The notes under the pieces were generated by a model that saw only the letters and a program-made list of their open reading frames with translations, was not told where the DNA came from and did not search any database. Shown in pieces: positions 48,661 to 57,523 of a DNA stretch of 64,000 bases. Position 1 is the stretch's first letter. Each line of letters starts with the position of its first letter. Source of the stretch: Acidovorax sp. SUPP3334 (lineage in GTDB: Bacteria > Pseudomonadota > Gammaproteobacteria > Burkholderiales > Burkholderiaceae_C); the NCBI RefSeq assembly GCF_030159055.1, contig NZ_BQXQ01000021.1, positions 28,622 to 92,621 of the forward strand. Direction: 5' to 3'. The position numbers and the translations under genes are program-made.

Positions 48661-48876
48661 TCACGCAGGCCCTTGGCGCTGGTGCTCGGGGCTGCAGTAG
48701 CTCGGGCCCCCGTCGCTCAGCGCCTCGGACCGGGGAATGTGCACACCGCACCGGGCGCAGGACACCATTGCCTGTGGCAGGGCCGGGCGCGTTGCCGCAG
48801 GCGGAGGCACGGCCCGGCGGCTGCGCCACACGCCGAAGGCGATGACCAGCACCACCAGCAGGACGAGGTACTTCAT
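48661..48876 (-). CDS. Small membrane-anchored CxxC protein (PP0621-like)
   Basis: A 71-residue product with a single N-terminal membrane segment (YLVLLVVLVIAFGVW), a short Pro/Ala linker and a small cysteine motif CARCGVHIPRSEAL...YCSPEH that probably binds zinc. Its start overlaps the stop of the cytochrome assembly gene by 4 bases, and the pilS-like gene follows after 13 bases. Confidence 0.8.
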   Translation of the reverse strand: MKYLVLLVVLVIAFGVWRSRRAVPPPAATRPALPQAMVSCARCGVHIPRSEALSDGGPSYCSPEHQRQGPA

Positions 48877-49670
48877 GCCGTGCGCCCCAGTACCACTTCG
48901 AGCACGAAGCGCGAGCCCACGTAAGCCAGCAGCAGCAGTCCCGCGCCGGCATACAGCACGCGCACCGCGCTGCGCCCGCGCCAGCCGAAACGCGCCCGGC
49001 CGATCAGCAGCACCGCGAAGGTCAACCATGACAAGACCGAGAAGACCGTCTTGTGCTCCCAATTCCAGGCCCGGCCGTACAGCGTTTCGCCGAACAGCCA
49101 GCCAGCGACGAGCGTGGCGGTCAGCAGTACGAAGCCGGCCATCACGAAGCGGAACGTGAGCCGCTCCAGGGTCAGCAGGGGAATGCCGCTGTGCGGGTCC
49201 GCCGCCCGGCGGATCTTGCGCTCGGCGCGCGTCATGAGCCAGGCGTGCACCACGGCCGCGGCGAACAATCCATAGGAAGCGATGCCCAGCGCCAGGTGCA
49301 GCGGCAGCCAGGCCGACGCGTTCACGTGCAAAGGCTGGCCCGGAAACAGCAGCGCCAGCAGCACCGCGACGGCGCCCAGGGTGGCCAGCGCCCATCGGGC
49401 CTGGAGTTCGGGAAACATCTGCCGCTCCACGGCATACACGGTGAGAACGAGCCAGGCCGTCATGGAGAGGGCGGGGGCAAAACCGAAGTGCGGCGTGTTT
49501 CCGAGCAGGCCCCAGGCCAGCACGGCGGCGTGCAGAACCCAGGCGACCCAGAGCGCGGTGCGGCCGCTCTGGGCGCCGAATCGTGCGGCGGCTGCGGCGG
49601 GGGCCGCATAAGCCACGGCCGCGGACAAGGCCAGCAGCCAGCTGACGGGAGACGCACTGGGTAAAATCAT
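48873..49670 (-). CDS. CcsA/HemX-like cytochrome c assembly membrane protein
   Basis: A 265-residue protein with eight or so membrane segments. The conserved CcsA/YpjD pattern is visible as LHLALGIASYGLFAAAVVHA and the late TLYGRAWNWEHKTVFSVLSW (the WW/His-type region, with WNWEHK). The family is associated with haem handling or inner-membrane cytochrome biogenesis. The ffh-adjacent position is common in betaproteobacteria. It is divergent from ffh with an 88-base gap. Confidence 0.85.
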   Translation of the reverse strand: MILPSASPVSWLLALSAAVAYAAPAAAAARFGAQSGRTALWVAWVLHAAVLAWGLLGNTPHFGFAPALSMTAWLVLTVYAVERQMFPELQARWALATLGAVAVLLALLFPGQPLHVNASAWLPLHLALGIASYGLFAAAVVHAWLMTRAERKIRRAADPHSGIPLLTLERLTFRFVMAGFVLLTATLVAGWLFGETLYGRAWNWEHKTVFSVLSWLTFAVLLIGRARFGWRGRSAVRVLYAGAGLLLLAYVGSRFVLEVVLGRTA

Positions 49671-49758
49671 GGTCTCACAGTTTAGCCCTTCGCCCGCCTT
49701 CGGCGGACCTGCCTGCGGCACCAGTCGCCCAGGCGCGGGGCACTTCCGGAACACTCCT

Positions 49759-51138
49759 ATGGCCTCCGCCCTTACCGAAAAACTCACGCGACTCGTCAAG
49801 GAGATGCGCGGCCAGGCCCGCATCACCGAATCCAATGTGCAGGACATGCTGCGCGAAGTGCGCATGGCGCTGCTGGAGGCCGACGTTGCCCTGCCCGTGG
49901 TGCGCGACTTCATCGCCCGCGTGAAGGAAAAGGCCCTGGGCCAGGAAGTGCTGGGCTCGCTCAAGCCGGGGCAGACGCTGGTGTCGATCGTGAACCGCGA
50001 ACTGGCCGCCACCATGGGCGAGGGCATTGCCGACATCAACCTGGCGGCCCAGCCGCCCGCGGTGATCCTGATGGCCGGCCTGCAGGGCGCTGGCAAGACC
50101 ACCACCACCGCCAAGCTGGCCAAGCACCTGATCGAAAAGCGCAAGAAGAAGGTGCTCACCGTGTCGGGCGACGTGTACCGGCCCGCCGCCATCGAGCAGC
50201 TCAAGACCGTGACGGCGCAGGCCGGCGCCGAGTGGTTCCCCAGCACGGCTGATCAGAAACCCCTGGACATCGCGCGTGCGGCCATCGACTACGCCAAGCG
50301 CCATTACTTCGATGTGCTGCTGGTGGACACGGCCGGGCGCCTGGCCATCGACGAAGCCTTGATGAACGAAATCAAGGAACTGCACGCCGTGCTGAACCCG
50401 GTCGAGACGCTGTTCGTGGTCGATGCCATGCAGGGCCAGGACGCCATCAACACGGCCCGTGCCTTCAAGGAGGCGCTGCCGCTCACCGGCATCGTGCTGA
50501 CCAAGCTGGACGGCGACTCGCGCGGCGGCGCGGCGCTGTCGGTGCGCCAGGTGACCGGCGCCCCGATCAAGTTCGCCGGCGTCTCGGAAAAGATCGACGG
50601 CCTGGAAGTGTTCGATGCCGAGCGCCATGCGGGCCGCATCCTCGGCATGGGCGACATCGTCGCGCTGGTCGAGCAGGTGAGCGCGGGCGTGGACATGGAG
50701 GCGGCGCAGAAGCTCGCGGCCAAGGTCAAGAGCGGCGATGGCTTCGATCTGAACGACTTCCTGTCGCAGTTGCAGCAGATGAAGCAGATGGGCGGACTGT
50801 CCAGCCTGATGGACAAGCTGCCCGCCCAGTTCACCGCCAAGGCCGGCCAGGTGGACATGGACAAGGCCGAGAAGGACATCCGCCGCAAGGAAGGCATCAT
50901 CCAGAGCATGACGCCGCTGGAACGCCGCAAGCCCGAACTGATCAAGGCCACCCGCAAGAAGCGCATCGCCGCCGGCTCCGGCGTGCATGTGCAGGAGGTC
51001 AACCGCCTGCTCAACGAGTTCGACCAGATGCAAGGCATGATGAAGAAGATGAAGGGCGGCGGCCTCATGAAGATGATGAAGCGCATGGGCGGCATGAAAG
51101 GCCTGGGCGGCGGCGGAATGCCGAAGCTGCCGTTCTGA
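49759..51138 (+). CDS. ffh: Signal recognition particle GTPase Ffh
   Basis: Protein of the signal recognition particle; binds 4.5S RNA and signal peptides for co-translational targeting. The 459-residue product has the N domain (ASALTEKLTRLVKEMRGQAR), the G domain with LQGAGKTTTTAKLAKHL, DTAGR and TKLDGDSRGGAAL, and a Met-rich M domain with RRKEGIIQSMTPLERRKPEL and the Gly-Met end. ATG 49759 gives the usual N-terminus; the upstream 30 codons in frame are not conserved in style. Confidence 0.97.
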   Translation: MASALTEKLTRLVKEMRGQARITESNVQDMLREVRMALLEADVALPVVRDFIARVKEKALGQEVLGSLKPGQTLVSIVNRELAATMGEGIADINLAAQPPAVILMAGLQGAGKTTTTAKLAKHLIEKRKKKVLTVSGDVYRPAAIEQLKTVTAQAGAEWFPSTADQKPLDIARAAIDYAKRHYFDVLLVDTAGRLAIDEALMNEIKELHAVLNPVETLFVVDAMQGQDAINTARAFKEALPLTGIVLTKLDGDSRGGAALSVRQVTGAPIKFAGVSEKIDGLEVFDAERHAGRILGMGDIVALVEQVSAGVDMEAAQKLAAKVKSGDGFDLNDFLSQLQQMKQMGGLSSLMDKLPAQFTAKAGQVDMDKAEKDIRRKEGIIQSMTPLERRKPELIKATRKKRIAAGSGVHVQEVNRLLNEFDQMQGMMKKMKGGGLMKMMKRMGGMKGLGGGGMPKLPF

Positions 51139-51201
51139 CCAGCGCCTGGCCGGTGCCCGCCATGCCGTGGGAAGAATTGCCCCAGCCGCCTTTGCCCATG
51201 G

Positions 51202-51260
51202 TTTGCTATAAAAATAATAGCTATATCCCCTAGTGAATCATGCGCTGGAGGCCAAAAAGA
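51202..51260 (+). repeat. Dispersed ~52-bp repeat, intergenic reference copy
   Basis: A TTTGCTATAAAAATAATAGC block, then TATATCCCCTAGTGAATC, then ATGCGCTGGAGGCC and AAAAAG. The first half is a near-palindrome (GCTAT...ATAGC). It lies in the 317-base ffh-opgH gap, which otherwise holds only the terminator near opgH. The same order of blocks recurs at 18131-18182 and 30760-30812. Confidence 0.8.
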
Positions 51261-51382
51261 CCATGGGTCCTCGGTGTGTGCTGTGAGGACGGACCGCGCC
51301 CAGTGCCTTGCCTGGCCGGCGCGTGGTGACTCTTTGAATCTTTCACAGCGACGCACGCAGACACAGGCCAACCCGTTTCACC

Positions 51383-51418
51383 CATGAAAAAGCCGACCCT
51401 CGGGTCGGCTTTTTCATG
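51383..51418. terminator. Bidirectional terminator between ffh and opgH
   Basis: CATGAAAAAGCCGACCC and GGGTCGGCTTTTTCATG form a 17-bp perfect stem with a 2-base loop, with A-run on one side and T-run on the other, so it can stop transcription from both ffh and opgH. Confidence 0.88.
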
Positions 51419-51455
51419 GGGGCGCCGCAGTTGCGGCGCGTGTCGGTGCGGCGGA

Positions 51456-53750
51456 TCAGGCGGCCTTGAGCACCGGGGCTGCAGAACGCTGGGGGCGGTT
51501 CTTGAGTTGCGTGGCGTGCATCCACGCGCGGCGCAGGACAGGTGGCGACCATGCCTCTTCGGGGATCAGCAGCAGGCGCTGGGCGCGCACGGCGCGTCCC
51601 AGGGCGATCTGGCTGGAGATCACCACCAGCGGGATCGACAGAGCCAGCGGCAGGCCCACGGGCATGAGCCAGATCAGAGCGCTCGGATCGATCAGTGCCA
51701 CGCCCACGCCCAGCAGGGCGATCACACCGGTCATGGGAGCCAGCTGGCGAACGGCATCGCTCCAGGGCACGGCATTGGCTTCGCGGGGTGGCGACTTCCA
51801 GTCCAGCTTCAGGCCGGTGAGGGCGATCAGCACGAACAGGGAATGGGCCAGCATGCGGATCGGGGCTTGCAGAATGGCCAGCACGCTTTCCAGGCCGGCG
51901 CTCTTGAGCAGTCTGGCGGTGCCGCCGTACTGCTTTTGCTCGCCCTTCATGAGGATCGCCGTCACACCCAAAGCACGGGGCAGGAACAGCATGCACAGCG
52001 TCCAGGCCCACAGCGCCATCAGTTCGCTGGGCAGGATGTTCCAGTCGGACACCAGCCGTGCGCCGGCCAGCCACAGGGCCGTGCCGAAGGTGATGAAGGC
52101 CAGCCACAGAGGAGCGGACAGATAGGCCATGGCGCCGGTGACGAACATGGCGCGGTGCACGGGGTGGATGCCGGGCTCTGCCATCAGGCGGGCATTTTGC
52201 AGGTTGCCCTGGCACCAGCGGCGGTCACGCTGCAACTCGGACAGCAGGTCCGGCGGTTGCTGTTCATAGCTGCCGACCAGGTCGGACACCAGCCACACCT
52301 GGTAGCCGGCACGGCGCATCAGAGCTGCTTCCACGAAGTCGTGCGACATGATGCCGCCGCTCATGCCGCCGGTGCCCTTGATGGGCGCCAGCGCGCAGTG
52401 TTCCATGAAGGGCTGGACGCGGATGATCGCGTTGTGGCCCCAGTAGTGGGACTCGCCCAGTTGCCAGAACTGCATGCCGAGGGTGAACAGCCGGCCGGTC
52501 ACGCGGGAGGCGAACTGCTGTGCACGGGCGTGCAGGGTGACGTGGCCGATGGCCTGGGTGGCGGTCTGGATGATGCCGGCGCGGGGATGGGCTTCCATCA
52601 GCTTGGCCATCGAGACGATGCAATCGCCGCTCATGACGCTGTCGGCATCGAGCACGACCATGTAGCGGTAGTCCTTGCCCCAGCGGCGGCAGAAGTCGGC
52701 CACGTTGCCGGCCTTGCGGTGGCTACGGCGGGTGCGCAGGCGGTAGTACACCTCGACCTGGGGCTGGTTGCCATTGGCGGCCAGGGCGGCGCGCAGTTCT
52801 TCCCAGGCGGTGCGCTCTGCGGCGGCGATCTTGGGGTCGTAGCTGTCGGAGAGCACGAACACGTCGAAGGTCTTTGCCTGCCCCGTGGCCGCCACGGATT
52901 CGCAGGTGGCGCGAAGGCCGGCGAACACGGTGGCGACATCTTCGTTGCAGATCGGCATGATGATCGCGGTGCGGGCGTCGGGGCTCAAAGGCTGGTTGCG
53001 CACGCTGGCGGCCGACAGCGCGTGGGCATCGCCGCGCAGCATGACCCAAAAGCCCATCATGCCGGTCAGGAAGCCGGTGACGACCCAGGTGGAGAGCAGA
53101 GCGAACAGGGCCAGTTGGCCATATTCGAGCCAGGCGTTGTCATAGCTGGGCTGGACGCCGGCGAACAGCGTGGTGGCCAGCGCGCTGCTGGCAACCGTCA
53201 GCAGCATGAACACCAGGCGGCGCTGCTGGGCGGCATGCTGCCATGTTTCGGTGACTTCGGAGCCTTCGGCAGGGCGGTTGCGCTGGCCGTTCAGGCGCAT
53301 CAGCAATGCGGTGCCGATGCTGTTCCAGAAACCGCGCCAGGGCAGCGGCGCCATGGAGCCGCGGTGCATGGGCGGTGCGGTGACGGAGTTGGGGTGGCGC
53401 TCTTCGCGCATCGTGCTGCGGTTGGAGGCCGCGGGACGGGGGTATTTGGCACCGCGCCTCGCCACCACGGCGGGTGCATGCGCCACGGCGCCGACACGTC
53501 CTACACGGGAAGATTGATGTGGGTCCATGGTTCCCTCATTGCGGAGTTGGGTTGTCGTTGGAGAAGAAGCGCGTGTCCGGCTTTCGGCGACAAGGCCGCC
53601 GGAGACGGAAGACACGGCCAGACGCGCGGAGACTTCGCCCTGGCTGCCCTGCGCCAGTGGCTGTCCTGCAGCCGTTGCGGCAGCAGGCACCCGGTTCGCA
53701 GAGGCGCTTGGCATCTGCAGGGTTTGGGAGGAGGAAATTTCTTGCGTCAT
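51456..53750 (-). CDS. opgH: Glucan biosynthesis glucosyltransferase OpgH (MdoH)
   Basis: Inner-membrane GT2 enzyme that polymerises osmoregulated periplasmic glucan from UDP-glucose. The 764-residue product has a long low-complexity cytoplasmic N-terminus (about 1-170) and membrane segments on both sides. The catalytic domain carries RTAIIMPICNEDVATVFAGL, VVLDADSVMSGD (DxD), GTGGMSGGIMSHDFVEAAL and the QRDRRWCQGNL box (Q-x-x-RW). opgG, usually the upstream partner, is not here. The intergenic stretch upstream (53751-53932) shows no gene. Confidence 0.93.
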   Translation of the reverse strand: MTQEISSSQTLQMPSASANRVPAAATAAGQPLAQGSQGEVSARLAVSSVSGGLVAESRTRASSPTTTQLRNEGTMDPHQSSRVGRVGAVAHAPAVVARRGAKYPRPAASNRSTMREERHPNSVTAPPMHRGSMAPLPWRGFWNSIGTALLMRLNGQRNRPAEGSEVTETWQHAAQQRRLVFMLLTVASSALATTLFAGVQPSYDNAWLEYGQLALFALLSTWVVTGFLTGMMGFWVMLRGDAHALSAASVRNQPLSPDARTAIIMPICNEDVATVFAGLRATCESVAATGQAKTFDVFVLSDSYDPKIAAAERTAWEELRAALAANGNQPQVEVYYRLRTRRSHRKAGNVADFCRRWGKDYRYMVVLDADSVMSGDCIVSMAKLMEAHPRAGIIQTATQAIGHVTLHARAQQFASRVTGRLFTLGMQFWQLGESHYWGHNAIIRVQPFMEHCALAPIKGTGGMSGGIMSHDFVEAALMRRAGYQVWLVSDLVGSYEQQPPDLLSELQRDRRWCQGNLQNARLMAEPGIHPVHRAMFVTGAMAYLSAPLWLAFITFGTALWLAGARLVSDWNILPSELMALWAWTLCMLFLPRALGVTAILMKGEQKQYGGTARLLKSAGLESVLAILQAPIRMLAHSLFVLIALTGLKLDWKSPPREANAVPWSDAVRQLAPMTGVIALLGVGVALIDPSALIWLMPVGLPLALSIPLVVISSQIALGRAVRAQRLLLIPEEAWSPPVLRRAWMHATQLKNRPQRSAAPVLKAA

Positions 53751-53932
53751 GCTGGTCTATAGGGCAAACCCTGTGCCAGCTTCTAAAAGTCTTTTTAAAT
53801 CAAAGACTTACGACGTTGTTGAGCTGTAAGCGATTGTGCAGTGCCGCAAAACCCCTCGAAAAAGGCTGAATCTGTCGGGATTCAGCGACCAACCCGAGGT
53901 GCGAGAAGTGAATTCCCTTTTAAATCAATGGC

Positions 53933-55333
53933 TTAGTCGTGTCGCTCTTCGGCGACATCCTCCGCGCTGCCTGCGTCGGCCTTGAAATGGCCGGGGGTCA
54001 GGGCGTGCTTTTGCAGCAGCCGGTAGAACTCCGTGCGGTTGCGCTGGGCGAGGCGGGCGGCATCGGCCACGTTGCCGTCCGTCATCTTGAGCAAGTCCAC
54101 CAGGTACTCGCGTTCGAACCGATGGCGTGCTTCGGCGAAGCTCAGTACCTGCGCGGAGGGCGTGCGCAGGGCGCGCTGCACCAGCCCCAGGGAAACCAGC
54201 GGCGTCGTGGACAGCGCGCAGGCCTGCTCCACCACGTTGTAGAGCTGGCGCACGTTGCCGGGCCAGGCCGCAGTGGTGAGGGCCTTGAGCGCTTCCGGGG
54301 AAAAGCCAGACAGGCGCTTGTCGTATTTGCGGGCGAGGTTGTCCAGGAAGTGGTTGGCCAGCAGCGCGATGTCCTCGCGCCGGTCGCCCAACGTGGGCAG
54401 GGTCAGCGTCACGACGTTCAGGCGGTAGTACAGGTCTTCCCGAAACTGGGCGGCAGCCATGGCCGTCTCCAGATCGCGGTGGGTGGCCGAGATGATGCGC
54501 ACGTTCACCGGCGTCGCCTGGCTGGCGCCCACCGGCCGCACGGCCCGTTCCTGCAGCACCCGCAGCAGCTTGACCTGCAGGGCGGGCGGCATGTCACCGA
54601 TTTCGTCGAGCAGCAGCGTGCCGCCGTCGGCCGCCTGGAACAAGCCCTTGTGGTTGGTCACGGCGTCGGTGAACGCGCCCTTCATGTGGCCGAACAGCTC
54701 GGATTCGAGCAGCGCTTCGGGAATGGCGCCGCAGTTCACCGCCACGAAGGGGCGGCTGGCGCGCGGGCTGGCGCGGTGGATGGCCCGTGCCAGCAATTCC
54801 TTGCCGGTGCCGCTGTCGCCCAGCAGCAGCACGCTGGCATCGGACTGGGCCACCATGTGCGCTTCGGCCAGCAGGTCCGCCATGCGGTTGGAGCGGCTGA
54901 TGATCTCCGCGCGCCAGGCATCGTCGGCCCGGGTGGTCTGCGCCGTGGGCGTGCTGAACGCCAGCGCCTGGGCGATCTTGTCCAGCAGGTCCTTGGCGTC
55001 GTAGGGCTTGGTGAGGTAGGTGAAAACGCCCCGGGCCGTGGCTTCCACCGCATCGGGGATCGTGCCGTGCGCGGTCAGCAGGATGACCGGCAGCGACGGG
55101 TGGCGCGAACGGACCTCGTCGAACAGCGCCAGGCCATCGCGCCCTGGCAGGCGCACATCGCTCAGCACGAGCTGCGGCCGGTCGATGTCCAGTTGGGCGA
55201 GCGCGGCCTCGGCCGAGGTCACGGCGGTGACTTCGTAGCCCGCGCCCTGCAGGCGCAGCGACAGCAGCCGCAGCATGTCGGCGTCGTCGTCCACCACAAG
55301 GATGCGTTGGCGGTGTCCGGAAGAGGCTTTCAT
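53933..55333 (-). CDS. Sigma-54-type response regulator, QseF/GlrR-like
   Basis: The 466-residue product has a receiver domain (phosphoacceptor Asp59 in LVLSDVRLPGRDG), an AAA+ domain with Walker A GDSGTGKE at 172-179 and GGTLLLDEIGDMP, and a Fis-type end (DGNVADAARLAQRNRTEFYR). The sigma-54 contact loop reads GAFTDA (219-224) instead of GAFTGA. It is the last of three genes (kinase, lipoprotein, regulator), the same order as glrK-qseG-glrR in enterobacteria. In E. coli GlrR controls glmY; the target here is not known. Confidence 0.85.
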   Translation of the reverse strand: MKASSGHRQRILVVDDDADMLRLLSLRLQGAGYEVTAVTSAEAALAQLDIDRPQLVLSDVRLPGRDGLALFDEVRSRHPSLPVILLTAHGTIPDAVEATARGVFTYLTKPYDAKDLLDKIAQALAFSTPTAQTTRADDAWRAEIISRSNRMADLLAEAHMVAQSDASVLLLGDSGTGKELLARAIHRASPRASRPFVAVNCGAIPEALLESELFGHMKGAFTDAVTNHKGLFQAADGGTLLLDEIGDMPPALQVKLLRVLQERAVRPVGASQATPVNVRIISATHRDLETAMAAAQFREDLYYRLNVVTLTLPTLGDRREDIALLANHFLDNLARKYDKRLSGFSPEALKALTTAAWPGNVRQLYNVVEQACALSTTPLVSLGLVQRALRTPSAQVLSFAEARHRFEREYLVDLLKMTDGNVADAARLAQRNRTEFYRLLQKHALTPGHFKADAGSAEDVAEERHD

Positions 55334-55355
55334 GTTGGCGATCGGTTTGTAGCGG

Positions 55356-56060
55356 TCAGCGTTGGGGTTCGGGAGGGGGTTGCGCACCCTTGGCAGGGTC
55401 GTTGACGCCCCCGGGCCGGGCATTCAGGCTGCGTTCGATGGCGCGCATGGCTTCCAGCCGGTCGTTCAACTGGTCGATGCGCCGCTGGGCATCGCGCAAT
55501 TGCTGGTTCTGGCGGTCCAGCTGGTCTTCCAGCCGGCGCTGCTGCAGCAACCGGCCTTCCAGCAGCCGGGCCAGCGGGTGCAACGTGGGCGCGGGGGCGG
55601 TGTTGTCTGCCATGACGCGCTGCACCAGTCCGAGCGCGCGGGCGGTGTCGGGTGCCTGGCGGGTGTGCATGAGCACGATGGCCAGTTGCAGCGTTTTCTC
55701 GGGCGAGGGCTGCTGGGTGTTGGACAGCTGCGTGATCTCGGCGGCAAGCTCCGCCGTGCCCATGCTGCGCGCCTTGTCTGCGTACTGCAGCATCTGCCGG
55801 GGAATGGATGCACGCGCGCTACCGCTGTCCTTGGGCGGCGCTTCGGTCATGGGCGGTGGCGCCTCGTCCGGCTCTTCCTTCGGAGGCGGTGCCGTTGGCG
55901 CGGGCGCTTCCACAGGAGGGGGGGGCGGCGGCGCCACGGGCGGCTGATTGGCGCAGCCCGCGCTCAGCAGGGCCACCGCCAGCAGCAGGCCGGCCGGCCC
56001 GGCGCAGCGCGCACCGCGGGCCGCGCCAAGGGCGGAAAGCGACGGGGATTCAGGAGACAT
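55356..56060 (-). CDS. QseG-like lipoprotein
   Basis: The 234-residue precursor has a lipobox (LLAVALLSAGCANQPP, Cys about residue 36). A Pro-rich stretch (VAPPPPPPVEAPAPTAPPPK) follows, then a helical region ending in a coiled coil (LEDQLDRQNQQLRDAQRRID). Its place between the sensor kinase and regulator genes matches the QseG/YfhG outer-membrane lipoprotein that activates QseE/GlrK. It overlaps the kinase gene by 11 bases. The ATG at 56060 has AGGAG nearby. Confidence 0.75.
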   Translation of the reverse strand: MSPESPSLSALGAARGARCAGPAGLLLAVALLSAGCANQPPVAPPPPPPVEAPAPTAPPPKEEPDEAPPPMTEAPPKDSGSARASIPRQMLQYADKARSMGTAELAAEITQLSNTQQPSPEKTLQLAIVLMHTRQAPDTARALGLVQRVMADNTAPAPTLHPLARLLEGRLLQQRRLEDQLDRQNQQLRDAQRRIDQLNDRLEAMRAIERSLNARPGGVNDPAKGAQPPPEPQR

Positions 56061-57516
56061 GGGGCAGTTCAATGCGGAAGGGGGTGCGTTCGCCGTCCTC
56101 CACGAGCGTGACGTGGCCCCCGTGGGCGCTCACGTATTCCTGGACGATGGACAGGCCGATGCCCGTGCCGCGCGCGGCGTCTTCGGGTTGGCGCACACCC
56201 CGGTAAAACGGTTCGAAGATGCGGGAACGGTCATTCTCATGCACTCCCGGGCCGTCGTCCGCGAAATCGACCCGAATCCGGTCGGCAAAACGTGACAAGG
56301 TGATCCGAATCGTTCCACCGCGCGGCGAAAACCGGATGGCGTTGGACAGCAGGTTGCTCACCGCCGGGGCGATTTTCTCCGCATCGATTTGCAGCGACAT
56401 CGGCGAGCCCTCCACCACCACATCGAGCTTCTTGGCCTGCCAGTGCAGGCGCTGCGCCTCCACCTGGCTTTCGATGAGTGCGAGCAGATCGGTTTCCGCG
56501 CGGCGCAATTGGCGCGCCTCGAACGCCGCGGCGTTGAAGCGCAGCAGCGCCTCGATCTCGCCCTGCAGCACCAGCGTGTTCTGGTGCAGGATGTCCACCA
56601 CTTCCCGCTGGCCGTCGGTCAACTCGCCCGTGACGCCGTCCTGCAGCAGGGCCACACCCTCGCGCATCGAGGCCAGCGGCGTCTTCAGTTCGTGGGACAC
56701 GTGCCGCAGAAAGCGCGCCTTGTCGGCGTCCAGTTCCAGCAGCCGCATGCGCAGCCATTCCAGCTGCTGGCCCACGCGGCGGATGTCCACCGGGCCGGAC
56801 AGGTCCACCGCTTGCGACAGGTCGTTCTCGCCCAGCAGGCGGATGGCGTGCTCCATGCGCTTGAACGGCCGGGCCAGCCAGATGCCGAAGGCCAGCGCCA
56901 GCGCCAGCGCCAGCACGATCACGCCCACCACCTGGTGCGTCACCTCGCGCCGGCTGGCCTCGATCTTCTCCAGCAAGGCCGTGCTGCGCTGTGCGTTCAT
57001 GTCCTGCACCGTCTGGGCGATGGTGCCGTTCAGCGCGTCCAGTTCGAGGAACAGCCCCGCCACGACCCGCTCGTTCTCCAGCGACAGCGCCGCAGGCCCG
57101 TCCAGCAGGGATGTGACTTCGCCCAGGTGCTTGCGCCACAGGTTGGGCAGGTCCGACGGCAGGCCCTTGGCTTCCAGCCGCTGCAGGATGTCGCGGGCCT
57201 CGCCGGACACTTCATCGAACCGCCTGCGCAGCGATTTGTCGGCCAGCACGAGCGACTGGCGCGCTGCGCGTTCCAGCGTCTGGCTGCGCCCGTTCAGGCT
57301 CTGCGCTGCCGCGGTGAGCTGGATCGCCTCGGCCGCGCCGTTGCGGCTTTGCCCCATCAGCTGTTCCAGCGTGAAGATCGCCCGCAGCGAACTGGCACCC
57401 AACAGGCCGGCGATCAGCAAAAAAGCCAGCAGCAGCATCTGCTGGAACGACAGGCCGCCCAGGGCCGCAACCCCTTGCTGCCGGCGCAAGAAGCGCATCG
57501 CGAATCCCATGCCCAT
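56050..57516 (-). CDS. Sensor histidine kinase, QseE/GlrK-like
   Basis: The 488-residue product has a membrane segment at about 26-48, a periplasmic helical sensor region, a second membrane segment near 196-216, a HAMP domain (FKRMEHAIRLLGENDLSQAV), the motif FLRHVSHELKTPLASMREGV with His275, and an HATPase domain (NLLSNAIRFSPRGG, GTGIGLSIVQEYVSAHGGHV). It is the first gene of the three-gene set, starting 7 bases after the miaB stop. The start could also be Met3 or Met7. Confidence 0.88.
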   Translation of the reverse strand: MGMGFAMRFLRRQQGVAALGGLSFQQMLLLAFLLIAGLLGASSLRAIFTLEQLMGQSRNGAAEAIQLTAAAQSLNGRSQTLERAARQSLVLADKSLRRRFDEVSGEARDILQRLEAKGLPSDLPNLWRKHLGEVTSLLDGPAALSLENERVVAGLFLELDALNGTIAQTVQDMNAQRSTALLEKIEASRREVTHQVVGVIVLALALALAFGIWLARPFKRMEHAIRLLGENDLSQAVDLSGPVDIRRVGQQLEWLRMRLLELDADKARFLRHVSHELKTPLASMREGVALLQDGVTGELTDGQREVVDILHQNTLVLQGEIEALLRFNAAAFEARQLRRAETDLLALIESQVEAQRLHWQAKKLDVVVEGSPMSLQIDAEKIAPAVSNLLSNAIRFSPRGGTIRITLSRFADRIRVDFADDGPGVHENDRSRIFEPFYRGVRQPEDAARGTGIGLSIVQEYVSAHGGHVTLVEDGERTPFRIELPHVS

Positions 57517-57523
57517 GCGGCCC

